A DNA stretch of 64,000 nucleotides, taken from positions 4,560,721 to 4,624,720 of the forward strand of contig NZ_AP018178.1 in the NCBI RefSeq assembly GCF_002368195.1, in the 5' to 3' direction. The stretch is from Calothrix sp. NIES-2100 (GTDB lineage: Bacteria; Cyanobacteriota; Cyanobacteriia; Cyanobacteriales; Nostocaceae). A program made the position numbers and the translations under genes. Positions 38,113-47,900 of the stretch are shown one piece after another. The notes beneath the pieces were generated by a model. The model did no database searches. It was not told the DNA's origin and saw nothing but the letters and a program-made list of their open reading frames with translations. Each line of letters starts with the position of its first letter. Position 1 is the stretch's first letter.

Positions 38113-38802
38113 TCAATCCTGTTGATCGGCACTGGTTGTCACCAATTCAAAAACCGTATGGGGACTTTTGAAAGTTTGCCGTGCTTCTGGTAGCTGGAGA
38201 GCCTCCATTGTCTTGACGTGTTCGCATTCGTCATCCCGAATATTCACGAATACATCGTAGAGATTATCCACTTTCGGGCGGCGAAATTTATGATCTGATG
38301 TAAACTGGGTTTCTTCAAACATATATAAATCGCCATCACGGTAGTAGTTAATTGCGACTTTAGGCGCTTTTTGAGCTTTCAGTTCTGCTTCATGGGCTTT
38401 CAAGTAGTCGTCATAGGTATGGTAGGCATGATTTTCAATAAGTTGCATTAGGTAGTAGGCATACTTGGGAAACAGCATATAGATGAGGACAACCACCCAG
38501 TAGTACGCCACTGCAATATGTTGAGCGACGAAGCGATCAATCCAGTACTGATCGCCACCCATTGATTCCATAATTAACAAATGATGTAATTCGTTCCAGG
38601 TTTCGGCGAAATGAACTTTCAACAAGTCAGCTTTGCGCCAGTAACCCAGCGTCTCGTAAAGATGCAGTACCGAGAGATAGGAAAAATAAGGAACGCGAGC
38701 GATGGTTTCCAGGACATAAAACCGAGGGTAAGAACGATTTCCGTAGACGAAATCGACAATAAATACAAAAAAACTGACGATCGCTTGAATCAAAACTTTC
38801 AT
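38113..38802 (-). CDS. ptox: Plastoquinol terminal oxidase (PTOX/AOX family)
   Basis: 229 residues. Di-iron carboxylate oxidase that passes electrons from plastoquinol to oxygen. All six iron ligands can be placed: Glu in LET (residue 32), Glu71 and His74 in NELHHLL, Glu123 in ENHAYHTY, Glu192 and His195 in DDECEH. A helical membrane-facing segment (IAVAYYWVVVLIYMLF) is present, as in interfacial AOX proteins. It serves as a safety valve under excess light. Next to a universal stress protein gene upstream and a small exported protein downstream, so stress control is likely. Sporadic among cyanobacteria, so gene transfer is possible. Confidence 0.93.
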   Translation of the reverse strand: MKVLIQAIVSFFVFIVDFVYGNRSYPRFYVLETIARVPYFSYLSVLHLYETLGYWRKADLLKVHFAETWNELHHLLIMESMGGDQYWIDRFVAQHIAVAYYWVVVLIYMLFPKYAYYLMQLIENHAYHTYDDYLKAHEAELKAQKAPKVAINYYRDGDLYMFEETQFTSDHKFRRPKVDNLYDVFVNIRDDECEHVKTMEALQLPEARQTFKSPHTVFELVTTSADQQD

Positions 38803-38854
38803 ACTGTATTCCTCTAGAATCAGAACAAATCACTGATTTGACGATTTCGAGATA

Positions 38855-39136
38855 TTACTTGCGCCAGTAGTTATTAGCAGCTGCGATCGTGGCAAACTCT
38901 GTTGCAACCGTCTGTCCAACTGCAATCAGCATCATGGCATCATTGCCATAAACATCTCGCAGTTGGTTGCGTTTTTCTTCATCCGGCTGAGTCAATTTAA
39001 TAATTAATCGTGACATTTTGACTGCTAGTTGTCGTCCTTCTTCTGGGGTCTCAGTCAATAGTGAGTTATTGGGAACTAATGTAACTTCGGGTGGCTTTAC
39101 AACAGGTGAATTGGTCGGGGCTATTACATTATCCAT
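38855..39136 (-). CDS. Uncharacterised small protein, 93 aa
   Basis: Polar, Pro/Thr/Asn-rich start (NVIAPTNSPVVKPPEVTLVP) followed by a helical segment with alternating charges (LAVKMSRLIIKLTQPDEEKRN) and a hydrophobic-moderate end (AVGQTVATEFATIAAANNYW). No signal peptide or membrane helix. Lies 52 bases upstream of the oxidase gene on the same strand and is probably co-transcribed; it may be a partner or regulator, but no family is recognised. Confidence 0.75.
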   Translation of the reverse strand: MDNVIAPTNSPVVKPPEVTLVPNNSLLTETPEEGRQLAVKMSRLIIKLTQPDEEKRNQLRDVYGNDAMMLIAVGQTVATEFATIAAANNYWRK

Positions 39137-39242
39137 GTCAAAAATTCCTGAATTAGCGTTTACTTGAGAACAATTTCAATTCCACGACAACAACTAAGGC
39201 AAAAGCTTGAAGTTTATGAATCTAACTTTTGCATTACCCTTG

Positions 39243-39770
39243 TTAATGAACTACTTGAGCTTCATTGACTACGGGTACTTCCGATTTAAGAGGAACTGGA
39301 GTATAAACAATATGCACCGAACAAGGAGCATGGTGAACAACATAATTACTCACGCTGCCTAAAATCAATTCATTCAAACCAGAATGTCCTCGACGACCGA
39401 TCACAATTAAGTCAGCGCCCCAAGTTCGAGCAACTTCACATATATTCCGGCTAGGGTTGCCAGAATTTTGGGTGAATTCAGTACTTACCCCTGCATTGGT
39501 TGCTTCTTCTGTATACGATCGCAATAACTTGAAACCCTCTTCTTCGTAAGTTTGCCACTGCTTCCAATAATCCTCTAGAAATTCTCCATTCAATGGGTGG
39601 TATTCGACAGTAAGCAGTGTAGGTGTTTGGGGGCTATCCTTTTCTTCACTAGATAGGATATGCAACAGCATCAGGCTTCCTTTAGTTGCCTTTGCTAGAG
39701 TAAGAGCTTCATCAAAAACAGCATTACCATTTGGAGAACGGTCAATCGCAGCTAGAATCTTTCTAAACAT
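39243..39770 (-). CDS. Universal stress protein (UspA family)
   Basis: Start at ATG 39770 is fixed by a perfect aggagg at 39775-39780, four bases before it; an ATG 21 bases upstream has no such site. 175 residues with the Usp fold: KILAAIDRSPNGNAVFDEAL at the start and the ATP-binding loop GRRGHSGLNELILGSVSNYV. Such ATP-binding proteins rise under starvation or oxidative stress. Followed in the same direction by the 93-residue gene and the terminal oxidase. Confidence 0.92.
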   Translation of the reverse strand: MFRKILAAIDRSPNGNAVFDEALTLAKATKGSLMLLHILSSEEKDSPQTPTLLTVEYHPLNGEFLEDYWKQWQTYEEEGFKLLRSYTEEATNAGVSTEFTQNSGNPSRNICEVARTWGADLIVIGRRGHSGLNELILGSVSNYVVHHAPCSVHIVYTPVPLKSEVPVVNEAQVVH

Positions 39771-39774
39771 AAAA

Positions 39775-39780
39775 CCTCCT
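39775..39780 (-). promoter_or_regulatory. Strong ribosome binding site
   Basis: aggagg on the minus strand, four bases from ATG 39770. It decides the start of the universal stress protein. Confidence 0.8.
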
Positions 39781-39919
39781 GAATCAAACAAATCAAAGAA
39801 TTTTTAAACCATATTGAGAAATCTTCATCTTTACTTTCTTATAAATAAAAAACTTCAGCGGAAATCATTTATTGATGACAGTAGGAATGCAGATACTCTT
39901 TTAGACTTGCGTTTAACGT

Positions 39920-40077
39920 CTAGTGGTCTTTCCCAAAAGTTTTGATGAGTAAATTAACTTTTCCATTTCTCTTCTTTTCTTTCCTCCTTCGTGTACTTCG
40001 CGTCTACCCTGCGGGAACAACTCCGTCGAATGCGGTTCGTTTTTTTACCTTTCAAAATTAATGGGACAGACCACTAG
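39920..40077. mobile_element. MITE-like element, 158 bp
   Basis: Ends are inverted repeats: ctagtggtctttccca (39920-39935) and tgggacagaccactag (40062-40077), 15 of 16 pairing, with weaker pairing beyond. Contains no gene. The interior has the cttcgcgtct / cggttcgtt type repeat common in Nostoc. Compared with the second copy at 40078-40206 it carries about 26 extra bases near 40006-40031, looking like a small repeat inserted into it. Confidence 0.65.
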
Positions 40078-40206
40078 TGTTCTGTTACATCAACTTTGAC
40101 GAGTAGATAAATTCTTCAATTTCTCTTCTTTCCTTCTTCCTTCACGTACTTCGCGTCTTCGCGGTTCGTTCCTTTACCCTTCAAACTTTACTTGACAAAC
40201 CACTAG
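40078..40206. repeat. Second, decayed copy of the MITE-like element
   Basis: Tandem to the first copy, sharing the order tttgacgagta, atttctcttctttcc, tacttcgcgtct, cggttcgtt, ttacc and ending gacaaaccactag (40194-40206). Its left end is not recognisable. Confidence 0.5.
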
Positions 40207-40228
40207 TAGAAAAAAATCCAGCCTTATG

Positions 40229-40876
40229 TCAATCGCCCTGAAACAAGACGTTTTTCTCAACGGACTCACGGCTTATATGCAAATGATTAGCACAGAAATC
40301 AGGATCAGGATAGCCAACGGCTAAACCACAAATGATTAATAATTCCGGTGGAATGTTCAACTCGTTGCGGATGATTTCGGGATAAGTCGCTAGCGAAACC
40401 TCTACGCAAGTGCCAATGCCACGAGCGGTTAGGCTTAACACCAGCGTTTGTAAATACATCCCTACACTTAAAGCATCGGCAAAGCCCAAATCTTGGTGCA
40501 TACAGACGATACCAACTACAGGTGCGCCAAAAAATTCGTAATTATGCAGAACGGCCAACTGTCTGTTCACTTTATCGTCACGAGCAATCCCCATCGCACC
40601 GTAGACTTGCGCTCCTAGTTCCTGGCGGTAATGCTGAAAGGCAGAAGGCAGAGGAGAGACGGTGGGCTGCTGCTTGGCTTGGTTTAGCAAAGCCTCTTGC
40701 AAGCGATCGCGGCATCCGTCTTGGGCAAACACCAATCGCCACGGCTGGATGTTTGAATTCGATGGTGCGAGCTGCGCTAGAGTCAGGGCTTCATCGAGCA
40801 AAGCCCGTGGCACTGGTTGGGGTAAGAATTTACGTGTTGAGTGGCGGTCTTTAATAGTTTGGTCAAGATCAAACAT
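40229..40876 (-). CDS. Nitroreductase-family FMN protein
   Basis: 215 residues. Typical opening RHSTRKFLPQPVPRALLDEA and the FMN-binding stretch LAPSNSNIQPWRLVFAQDG, with the ring-binding segment ARGIGTCVEVSLATYPEIIR toward the C-terminus. These dimeric oxidoreductases use NAD(P)H to reduce nitroaromatics, quinones or flavins. It lies 43 bases downstream of the SDR gene, and they may be one transcript. The upstream MITE region separates it from the universal stress protein gene. Confidence 0.92.
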   Translation of the reverse strand: MFDLDQTIKDRHSTRKFLPQPVPRALLDEALTLAQLAPSNSNIQPWRLVFAQDGCRDRLQEALLNQAKQQPTVSPLPSAFQHYRQELGAQVYGAMGIARDDKVNRQLAVLHNYEFFGAPVVGIVCMHQDLGFADALSVGMYLQTLVLSLTARGIGTCVEVSLATYPEIIRNELNIPPELLIICGLAVGYPDPDFCANHLHISRESVEKNVLFQGD

Positions 40877-40919
40877 ATTTTATCAACCTCTATGAGAAAT
40901 AAATGCGATCGCTAAACAG

Positions 40920-41663
40920 TTATGCGCTGAACCCTCCGTCAATCATCAGGTTTGCGCCGGTGATGTAACCGGACTCAGGGCGGGACAGATAAGCAACCAG
41001 CCCCGCAACCTCGTCAACCGTGCCGTAGCGGGCTACCGCAATCTGCTTTTTGAGCATCTCAGCAAACTCCCCCTCCGAGGGATTCATATCTGTAGCGATC
41101 GGCCCGGGCTGCACGTTGTTGATCGTAATCCCGCGTGGGCCAAGGTCACGCGACAGTCCTTGCACAAGCCCTTGCAGAGCAGATTTACTCATGGCATATA
41201 CACCGCCACCAGGAAATGGCATACGTTCGGCATTAGTGCTGCCGATGTTGATGATGCGTCCGCCCGCTTTCATGTGCTTGACTGCGGCTTGCGTCGCCAC
41301 AAACACCGCACGCACGTTAATGGCAAAAGTTCGATCAAAGTCAGCCAGTGTGAAATCGTCGATTGGGCCGATCGCTAGCACACCCGCATTGTTGACGAGA
41401 ATATCAATACTGCCCAATTTGTTCACAGTCTCTTCAACAGCTGCGACTACTGCACTGGCATCGGCACTGTCGGCTTGGATGGCAAGAGCCTGGACACCTA
41501 ATGCTTGCGCTGCCTGCACGATTTCGTTAGCCCGGTCGGGTGAACTGGTATAAGTGAAAGCGACATCAGCACCTTCACTTGCTAAACGTTTGACGATCGC
41601 TGCCCCAATGCCGCGACTGCCTCCAGTAATGAGTGCGCGTTTATTCTTGAGTATGTGGTTCAT
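40920..41663 (-). CDS. Short-chain dehydrogenase/reductase
   Basis: 247 residues, classical SDR. Cofactor motif ITGGSRGIGAAIVKRLAS, NNAG (structural), catalytic Ser in INIGSTNAER, and YAMSKSALQ with the catalytic Tyr and Lys. The C-terminal VAYLSRPESGYITGANLMID is the usual family end. Substrate not determined; FabG-like. Part of the redox run, GC-richer than its surroundings, which may hint at transfer. Confidence 0.92.
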   Translation of the reverse strand: MNHILKNKRALITGGSRGIGAAIVKRLASEGADVAFTYTSSPDRANEIVQAAQALGVQALAIQADSADASAVVAAVEETVNKLGSIDILVNNAGVLAIGPIDDFTLADFDRTFAINVRAVFVATQAAVKHMKAGGRIINIGSTNAERMPFPGGGVYAMSKSALQGLVQGLSRDLGPRGITINNVQPGPIATDMNPSEGEFAEMLKKQIAVARYGTVDEVAGLVAYLSRPESGYITGANLMIDGGFSA

Positions 41664-41788
41664 TTAGATACCGTACAATGAGAAGTTGGCTAATTTAGGG
41701 TGTATTTCTAATGAAAGAAAACTGCTCTAAATTGGAAGCAAGCAAGTAAACAATAACAGATGATGGTGATTAAAATAATCAAAACAAT

Positions 41789-42196
41789 TCATATAACCTT
41801 TTCTGGTTCCTGAATCGTTTTCAATGCCCAGATGCCAACCCAACAGCCGAATCCATCCAAAACTAATGTTAGGACGGCTGTGATTTGGAATAGCAGACCC
41901 CAACCTGTAAAGGAAACTTGAGACACATGATCCGAACTAATCACAATCAAATGATTGTAGATTCCAAAAATGACTGATGCTGCCATTGAAAAGAGCAAGA
42001 GCCAGCTACCAATGCGGTAAAACTGTGTCCAAAGTAAAATGACTGCAATGATGGGAATCGCATAAATCACAATACCCACAAATAAACTCTGAAGTATTGA
42101 GAGGGGAACAGGGATTTCCACGTGTGCTAAACCATGTAATCCATGTACGATTGCATGGATGACCGTGATCGCTGTTCCATATTGAGCAATCTTCAT
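41789..42196 (-). CDS. Small integral membrane protein, four helices
   Basis: 135 residues from ATG 42196 (MKIAQYGTAITVIHAIVHGL), preceded by gggagaga as ribosome site. Hydrophobic segments at about 5-25, 31-56, 60-80 and 100-125 suggest four transmembrane helices. His-rich first helix (HAIVHGLHGLAHVEI). No family recognised with confidence. It lies just downstream of an NAD(P)-dependent epimerase gene. Confidence 0.75.
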   Translation of the reverse strand: MKIAQYGTAITVIHAIVHGLHGLAHVEIPVPLSILQSLFVGIVIYAIPIIAVILLWTQFYRIGSWLLLFSMAASVIFGIYNHLIVISSDHVSQVSFTGWGLLFQITAVLTLVLDGFGCWVGIWALKTIQEPEKVI

Positions 42197-42215
42197 CTTT
42201 CTCTCCCTTAAATTT

Positions 42216-43154
42216 TTAACTGGCATGAGCCACGGCGGTGTTAACCATCCATTCCAAGGGTCGAGGCTGAAAATTTAATTCGCGTTTTGCCTTAGCATTC
42301 GATGCGCCTCGCATCTGAGTACCATAATAAACAGCATCCGCACCACTAATTCGCAAAGCATCCTCAACCGATACTTGCGGAGGTGGTGGAGCATTGAGCC
42401 ATTGGGCATAAGCTGAGAGCCACTCGCGCACTGTTAAGGGGTGATCGTCCGTAATCAGGTAAATGCCAGGGTTGCCTCGCTCTGCTGCTGCAACTGTGGC
42501 GATCGCTGCATCTTCAATGTGTAACCATGACCAGACACCTTCCCCATTCCCAACAATCGGGAACTGTTGCTGGCGCACCTGTTGGGCAACATCGCCATCG
42601 GGAGCAAACCATGTACCAGGCCCGTAAAGGAAGCCATAACGCAGAGCAATTCCTTCTAGGTTGGGGTTCCCTAGTAAGTCACGCTCGATTTCAGTGACTA
42701 TGTGAGCATCTGCTGCTACCGCAGGCGAGGCATCAAAAGCTAGTGGCGTTTCTTCATCTGCTAATCCAGTACCGGGAATCGCCCAGAATGCGATCGACTG
42801 CCTCAGATAACGGCGCACGCCAGACGCTTGTGCTGCCGCCAGCACATTAGCACCCCCTTCTCGACGGATGCGAGTATTCAGGCCTGATGCTGCGCTCATG
42901 GACTCGCTAGTATAGGTTTTGGGTAGGGAAGTGAGTTGTTCAATCACTACTTCCGGCTGAGTGCTGGTGATGGCAGCTTTAACAGCATCGGCATCGAACA
43001 CATCTGCGATCGCCAATTCCACACCTTGTTCCGCTAAAGTTTGTGCTTTTTCTAGAGAACGTGTCAACGCAACTACTTCATGTCCTTGCGCTAGCAGTTG
43101 CGCGATTAGCGTCCGACCGATCACTCCCGTTGCGCCTGCAACAAAAATCTTCAT
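42216..43154 (-). CDS. NAD(P)-dependent epimerase/dehydratase-type reductase
   Basis: 312 residues, extended SDR. GATGVIGRTLIAQLLAQGHE at the start is the cofactor-binding GxxGxxG, followed by LRYGFLYGPGTWF and the late PRPLEWM segment. The canonical YxxxK is not clear, so an atypical SDR (NmrA- or SDR_a-like) is likely. A good ribosome site (aggagg) lies before the start. Partner of the small membrane protein; 19 bases between them. Confidence 0.88.
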   Translation of the reverse strand: MKIFVAGATGVIGRTLIAQLLAQGHEVVALTRSLEKAQTLAEQGVELAIADVFDADAVKAAITSTQPEVVIEQLTSLPKTYTSESMSAASGLNTRIRREGGANVLAAAQASGVRRYLRQSIAFWAIPGTGLADEETPLAFDASPAVAADAHIVTEIERDLLGNPNLEGIALRYGFLYGPGTWFAPDGDVAQQVRQQQFPIVGNGEGVWSWLHIEDAAIATVAAAERGNPGIYLITDDHPLTVREWLSAYAQWLNAPPPPQVSVEDALRISGADAVYYGTQMRGASNAKAKRELNFQPRPLEWMVNTAVAHAS

Positions 43155-43308
43155 TTATGAACCTCCTGTTGAAACCTGTGAAATATTTGAGAATCTTTAG
43201 TTGTGAGAATTTAGCTTAAATTTAACCAACTTTGGGGGTTTAAGTCCCCTGCTTCTACAAGCACCATATTTTGGGTCTGGGTTTAAATCCCCATCACAAA
43301 ACGTAATT

Positions 43309-43332
43309 GCGAAAGCGTTGCGGAGCTTTCGC
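43309..43332. repeat. Repeat-derived hairpin
   Basis: gcgaaagc (43309-43316) and gctttcgc (43325-43332), 8-bp perfect stem with an 8-base loop, then tttt. Part of a gcgaaagcgttgcgg dispersed repeat; lies between the epimerase gene and the DsbA-like gene. Confidence 0.45.
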
Positions 43333-43399
43333 TTTTAGCGTCTCCAAAAGTTGCGAATTGTTTTAAGATTTATTTCTAGCTTGTGTGTTGGCGTAGCTT

Positions 43400-43942
43400 C
43401 TAGTCGAGAATCGCTGCGAGTAATCTCTCTGTATCCCAAGCGTCTCTATAGCGAATTTTGTTAACGAATAAAGCTGGTGTACTGCTAACACCACTTTGTA
43501 TTCCACCTTGCATATCTTGAGTCACCCGTTCAGCATGAACATGATCTGTCATGTCTCGCAGAAATCGATTAATGTCAAGCTCGATTGCACTGGCATACTC
43601 TAGAAGATATCCATCGTTAAGGGCAGATTGATGCTCAAATAAAATGTTGTGCATTTGCCAAAACTTATTTTGCGCGGCGGCGGATTCTGCCGCTTCTGAT
43701 GCCTTTTGAGCTTGGGGATGAAGATGAATTTGGGGAAAATGACGGAATACAAAGCGCAAGGGGATCTGTTGCTGAATCGCTTGAATCATTCTGTAAACCT
43801 CACGACAGGAAGGACATTGATAATAACCGTATTCCACTAAAACAACTGATGCCTCTATTACTCCTTGAATGTGATCCTGTTCTGAAATAGGCATGAGCAA
43901 CTTGTTGCTATCGCTTGTCTGACTCATTGCTGTTTTATGCAT
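43400..43942 (-). CDS. DsbA-like thioredoxin-fold protein
   Basis: 180 residues (start at ATG 43942 or 43927; neither has a clear ribosome site). Thioredoxin fold with the CPSC active site at 43-46 (EYGYYQCPSCREVYRM), the DsbA-type helical insert and the cis-Pro loop GVSSTPALFVN. No signal peptide, so it acts in the cytoplasm, as do the domains linked to NhaA in some bacteria. Likely thiol oxidoreductase. Upstream lies a 24-base tandem repeat and the response regulator gene, so it may be the regulator's first target (inference). Confidence 0.88.
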   Translation of the reverse strand: MHKTAMSQTSDSNKLLMPISEQDHIQGVIEASVVLVEYGYYQCPSCREVYRMIQAIQQQIPLRFVFRHFPQIHLHPQAQKASEAAESAAAQNKFWQMHNILFEHQSALNDGYLLEYASAIELDINRFLRDMTDHVHAERVTQDMQGGIQSGVSSTPALFVNKIRYRDAWDTERLLAAILD

Positions 43943-44077
43943 TATGTGGATAGCATCTTAGCGATGAAAATGCTAGAAATAATACTAAGAAATTGAATAT
44001 CGTTTCTTGATTCTAAGAATATAAAAATTGACCCCACTTTGTCGCATCCCTTGTGGGGAGTTTTTGTACTAACAACA

Positions 44078-44125
44078 GGGATAGGGATCAACTTACTCTT
44101 AGGGATAGGGATCAACTTACTCTTA
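44078..44125. repeat. 24-base tandem repeat, two perfect copies and one decayed
   Basis: gggatagggatcaacttact plus ctta at 44078-44101, repeated exactly at 44102-44125, with a weaker third unit (gggctagaaacaaactatcc) to about 44148. It lies 136-206 bases upstream of the DsbA-like gene start. Possible binding site for the adjacent response regulator; no direct evidence. Confidence 0.7.
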
Positions 44126-44198
44126 GGGCTAGAAACAAACTATCCTCAAGAGCAGGTGATAATTCTGAATTTATTCTTCTGTTGCTTTGGCTGAATTC

Positions 44199-44882
44199 TT
44201 AAAGTGTAATAATACCGCGCTTGAGCGCAACAATCATCGCTTGAGTTCGATCGCTTACTCCCAGTTTGCCTAGAATATTTTTCACATGGAATTTGACCGT
44301 TCCCTCAGCGATCGCCAAAGCAATGCTAATCTCTAAGTTACTCTTACCTGTTGCCATCAGGCGCAACACTTCCAATTCGCGATCACTCAGTTCTGGACTC
44401 CGCAACCGTTCTGCTAGTTTTGCGCCCACGGCAGGGGGAATGTACTGCTGACCTCTGTGAACTGACCGAATTGCTGTCAGTAGTTCGTCTGGTTCTGCAT
44501 CTTTTAAAACATAACCTTTTGCGCCTGCTCGCAGTCCCCGATAGATGTCTTCGTCGCTGTCATAGGTTGTCAAGACAATGATTCGAGCGTCGGCAAACTC
44601 AGCGCAAATGGAAGCGATCGCTTCCACGCCACTGAGTTCCGGCATCCGCAAATCCATTAATGTGATACTGGGTTGATGTTGGCGGAACAATTCTACTGCT
44701 TCGTAGCCATTGCAGGCTTGCCCAACCACAGTCATATCCAGTTGATAATCGAGTACAGCTGCTAGACCTTCTCGCATAAATGGATGGTCGTCAGCGATCA
44801 AGATGCAGATTACAGAGGAGTCAGGTGTAGTGGGTGAGCATTGGGTCACGTCGCTTTGCTCCGAATTCAAAATTAAAGACAC
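44199..44882 (-). CDS. NarL/FixJ-type response regulator
   Basis: 227 residues. Receiver domain with the acidic pair in LIADDHPFMREG (31-32), phospho-acceptor Asp77 in ITLMDLRMPELSG, and Thr/Lys in VLTTYDSD and GYVLKDAEP. C-terminal LuxR-type helix-turn-helix (LSDRELEVLRLMATGKSNLE, then GTVKFHVKNILGKLG). It lies 57 bases after the giant kinase gene on the same strand, so the two form a two-component pair. It should bind DNA as a dimer near genes of the minus-strand run. Confidence 0.95.
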   Translation of the reverse strand: MSLILNSEQSDVTQCSPTTPDSSVICILIADDHPFMREGLAAVLDYQLDMTVVGQACNGYEAVELFRQHQPSITLMDLRMPELSGVEAIASICAEFADARIIVLTTYDSDEDIYRGLRAGAKGYVLKDAEPDELLTAIRSVHRGQQYIPPAVGAKLAERLRSPELSDRELEVLRLMATGKSNLEISIALAIAEGTVKFHVKNILGKLGVSDRTQAMIVALKRGIITL

Positions 44883-44939
44883 TCATAAATAAACTTATTG
44901 GCTCTGTATCAAATGGCTCTGTATCCTTTTCATTTTCGG

Positions 44940-47900
44940 TCATGGCGTTTGTACTCTCACTACAATTTCTGTGCCTTGTCCCAAGTGGCTAACAATCGTC
45001 AATTCTCCTCCAATGCGTTGGGCGCGTTCACTCATTCCCAGTAACCCAAAGCCCCGACTGACTGATAAACTTTGGCTTTCAAACCCTTGCCCATTGTCTT
45101 TGATTTGCAAGACGACTTGCGATGATTCATACCGCAACTCAACGCGGATTTCGCTGGCATTGGCATACTTAAAGGCATTGGTTAACCCTTCTTGCCCAAT
45201 GCGAAGTAAATTACTTTCCACCTCTTTAAGTAAAGTATATGGTTTGCCGATCACTTCGCAGACGACATGCACTGATGTATGAGAAAACATCTGAGACGCG
45301 AGGCGGTCAAGTGCGCTATGTAAATCCCCTTCTTCTAATATCTGCGGACGGAGCGCTTCTACTGAGCGACGGGCATCCGTCAGCCCGGAACGCGCCAAGA
45401 TGCGGCCTGTTTTGAGGTGTGACTGGGCAGCATCTGGATCGAGGATAAGACGTTGGGAAGCAGCATCTAAGTGAACGATGATACTAGTAAAAGCCTGGGC
45501 TAGTGTATCGTGGATTTCTCTGGCCATGCGGTTGCGCTCTTGTAGAATTGATGCTTCTTCAGCACGTTGGCGTTCCCGTAGTGCAGCGTTGCGCTGTTCG
45601 CTAATGTCTGCAATCAAACCATAGTATCCTTTAACTTGAGCGTGGCGATCAAAATCGGGAATGGAGGTGACAGCAAGATACTTTTTGCCCAACGGGAAAG
45701 GGACTTCTGCCTCATAGGTTATAATCTCCCCTGCTAGCGCTCGATTCATGTACGGTTCAATAATTTCAAAACTTGCCTCGCTCATGACTTCACGAACCTG
45801 CTTACCCAAAATTTCATCTCGACTACGGTTAAACCAGACCTCATAAGTTCGGTTGACAAATCGATAGCGCCGATCTGTATCTATATAACAGATACAAGCG
45901 GGGAGAGCGTCGGTAATCAATCTTAGTTCCTGTTCTCTCTCGCGCAGTTCTGCCTCGCTTTTCTGTAAAGCGGCTGTTCGTTGAGCTACTTGTTGCTCTA
46001 AGGTACGATTATAATTTGCTAGTAATTGCTCTGCTTGTTTGCGTTCGCTGATGTCTTGAAAAGCTGCGATCGCATAAATCACATTGCCCTGTTCGTCAAA
46101 TACTGGAGTTCCCCACCCTTCAACTGGAACGATCGCATTGTTTTGGCGAATTTCTAAATCGTCAATTCTTGTACGATCGCCTTTCAACGCCCGCATCACT
46201 GGCAAGTTCTCAATGGGATATGGTTGCTCTGTTCCCGCTAGATAAAGTTGATAAATTTCTGCAAGTTGCTCTGGTGTAGCACCAGGAATAATTCCTTTGC
46301 CTAATAGTTGAATTGCCTGTTGATTGGCGTAGCAAGGGCGACCTAGTGTATCTACGACTCCAATTCCTACTGGCACTGCTTCTAGGAATTGTGCCATCTG
46401 ACTTTCGCTCTTTTGTAGTTTGGAGTAGAGTTTGGCATTTTCAATAGCGATCGCTGCTTGGGTTGATAACAGATGTAAAACTTGCGATCGCGTAGCGTCT
46501 CCTTCGGAGAATCGCTCCGGTGTAAATGCCCCAGATGCTAATTGATTTTCCAAATACAATACTCCTACGAGCTTACTTTGATTCAGCAGTGGTAAACACA
46601 GAAGTGATTGAGTTTGGTTGTGTTTAATATATGGCTCATTAATAAAATGACCCTCACGAGTTGCATCATTTAAGATCACAGATTCATGAGTCCGAATTAC
46701 ATAATTAATAATTGATTCAGGCAGGTGATTTGCCGTTGAGATAGATTGCAGTACTTGTGTAGAATAAATATTTTCGCCAGCCACATCATTTAGTTCACCA
46801 GAAGCTTCAATTACCCATTCTCCGGATTTTTCCAAAAGTAAAAATCCGGTTTGTGCGCCAGCATTCTCGATTAATATCTTCATCAAGGAACTAAGCAACT
46901 GCTCCAGTTCAATTTCACTAGAAATAGCAAGGGAAGCTTTCATCACCGCCGCCAAATCGAAAGCGATGTCTGAATGATTAGAGGTGGTGACAGAAGTTTT
47001 TGGTATTGGCGTATGAGCCATGCTCGATGATGGAGGAAATAGCTGCGGATATCGAGTTTCTAAATCCTTGACCTTCGCCGTCGCTCCCCAACGTTCATAG
47101 CAGTAGTGAGCTTCTTTCATATAGGTTCGGGCAATCTTTTCCCTCCCACGAGATAGGTAGAATTTTGCTGCTAATTCATAGGCTAATGCTTCTTCTTGTA
47201 CATATTCATTTTCTTTAGCCCCTTCAATGGCTTGCTCATAGAACTCTTCTGCTTCAAGCAATTGACCTAAAACTCGTGCTTTCTCTGCCTCGACTAGGTG
47301 GTATTTATGCAAATGATTCATGGGCGCATAATGTGCCCATAGCTGCATTTTCTCCTGGTTAACTGCAACTTCTTTAAGAATTTCTGACTGCGCTTGAGTG
47401 TTGCTTTCAAGATAGGTTGCGAGTCTTGCCAGAGAGCTATAGAAATAGTACAAAGGAACAGGAGGTGATGATGCTACATAGCTCACATACTGTGCCGTTA
47501 CAATTGAGTTTTCGACTGCTTGGAAATACTCATAAAATAAATAGCACAGAAAAAGTTGGTAGAAGTGTACGAAAAAGATTGAGGTTCCATTATTTTCTGT
47601 TTCATTTTGTCGCAGTCTATTCTCCTCATTGTAGGCTTCGCCAACTAGACAGATAGGATTGACCGAGCGTTCCATCAAATTTAAGACAACCTGATGATGC
47701 ATCTGAGTCCAAGTCAGTGCTGCTTGCTGTTTGAGTTGACGGATTACTTGGCTGTACATTCTGATCTCGCGTTCAAGCTCCACGAGTTCCTTACCTACAA
47801 AGACACATAGTAAGCAGTAAACTTCAGCACAGTAGGCAGCAAACTCTGAATCTCCTGTTTCCAATCCACTTTGATAGCCTTCTAGTAATGGCTGCAATGT

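Noticed and set aside
41050..41553. Open frame of 167 codons on the plus strand
   Set aside because: Exact antisense of the SDR gene, composition unlike a protein (many Pro/Ser/Ala runs); shadow of a GC-richer gene.
43210..43300. tRNA-like pattern around gggtttaaatcccc
   Set aside because: No cloverleaf with proper arms and anticodon could be built.
44078..44125. Possible CRISPR array
   Set aside because: The two 24-base units are directly adjacent with no spacer, so it is a tandem repeat.
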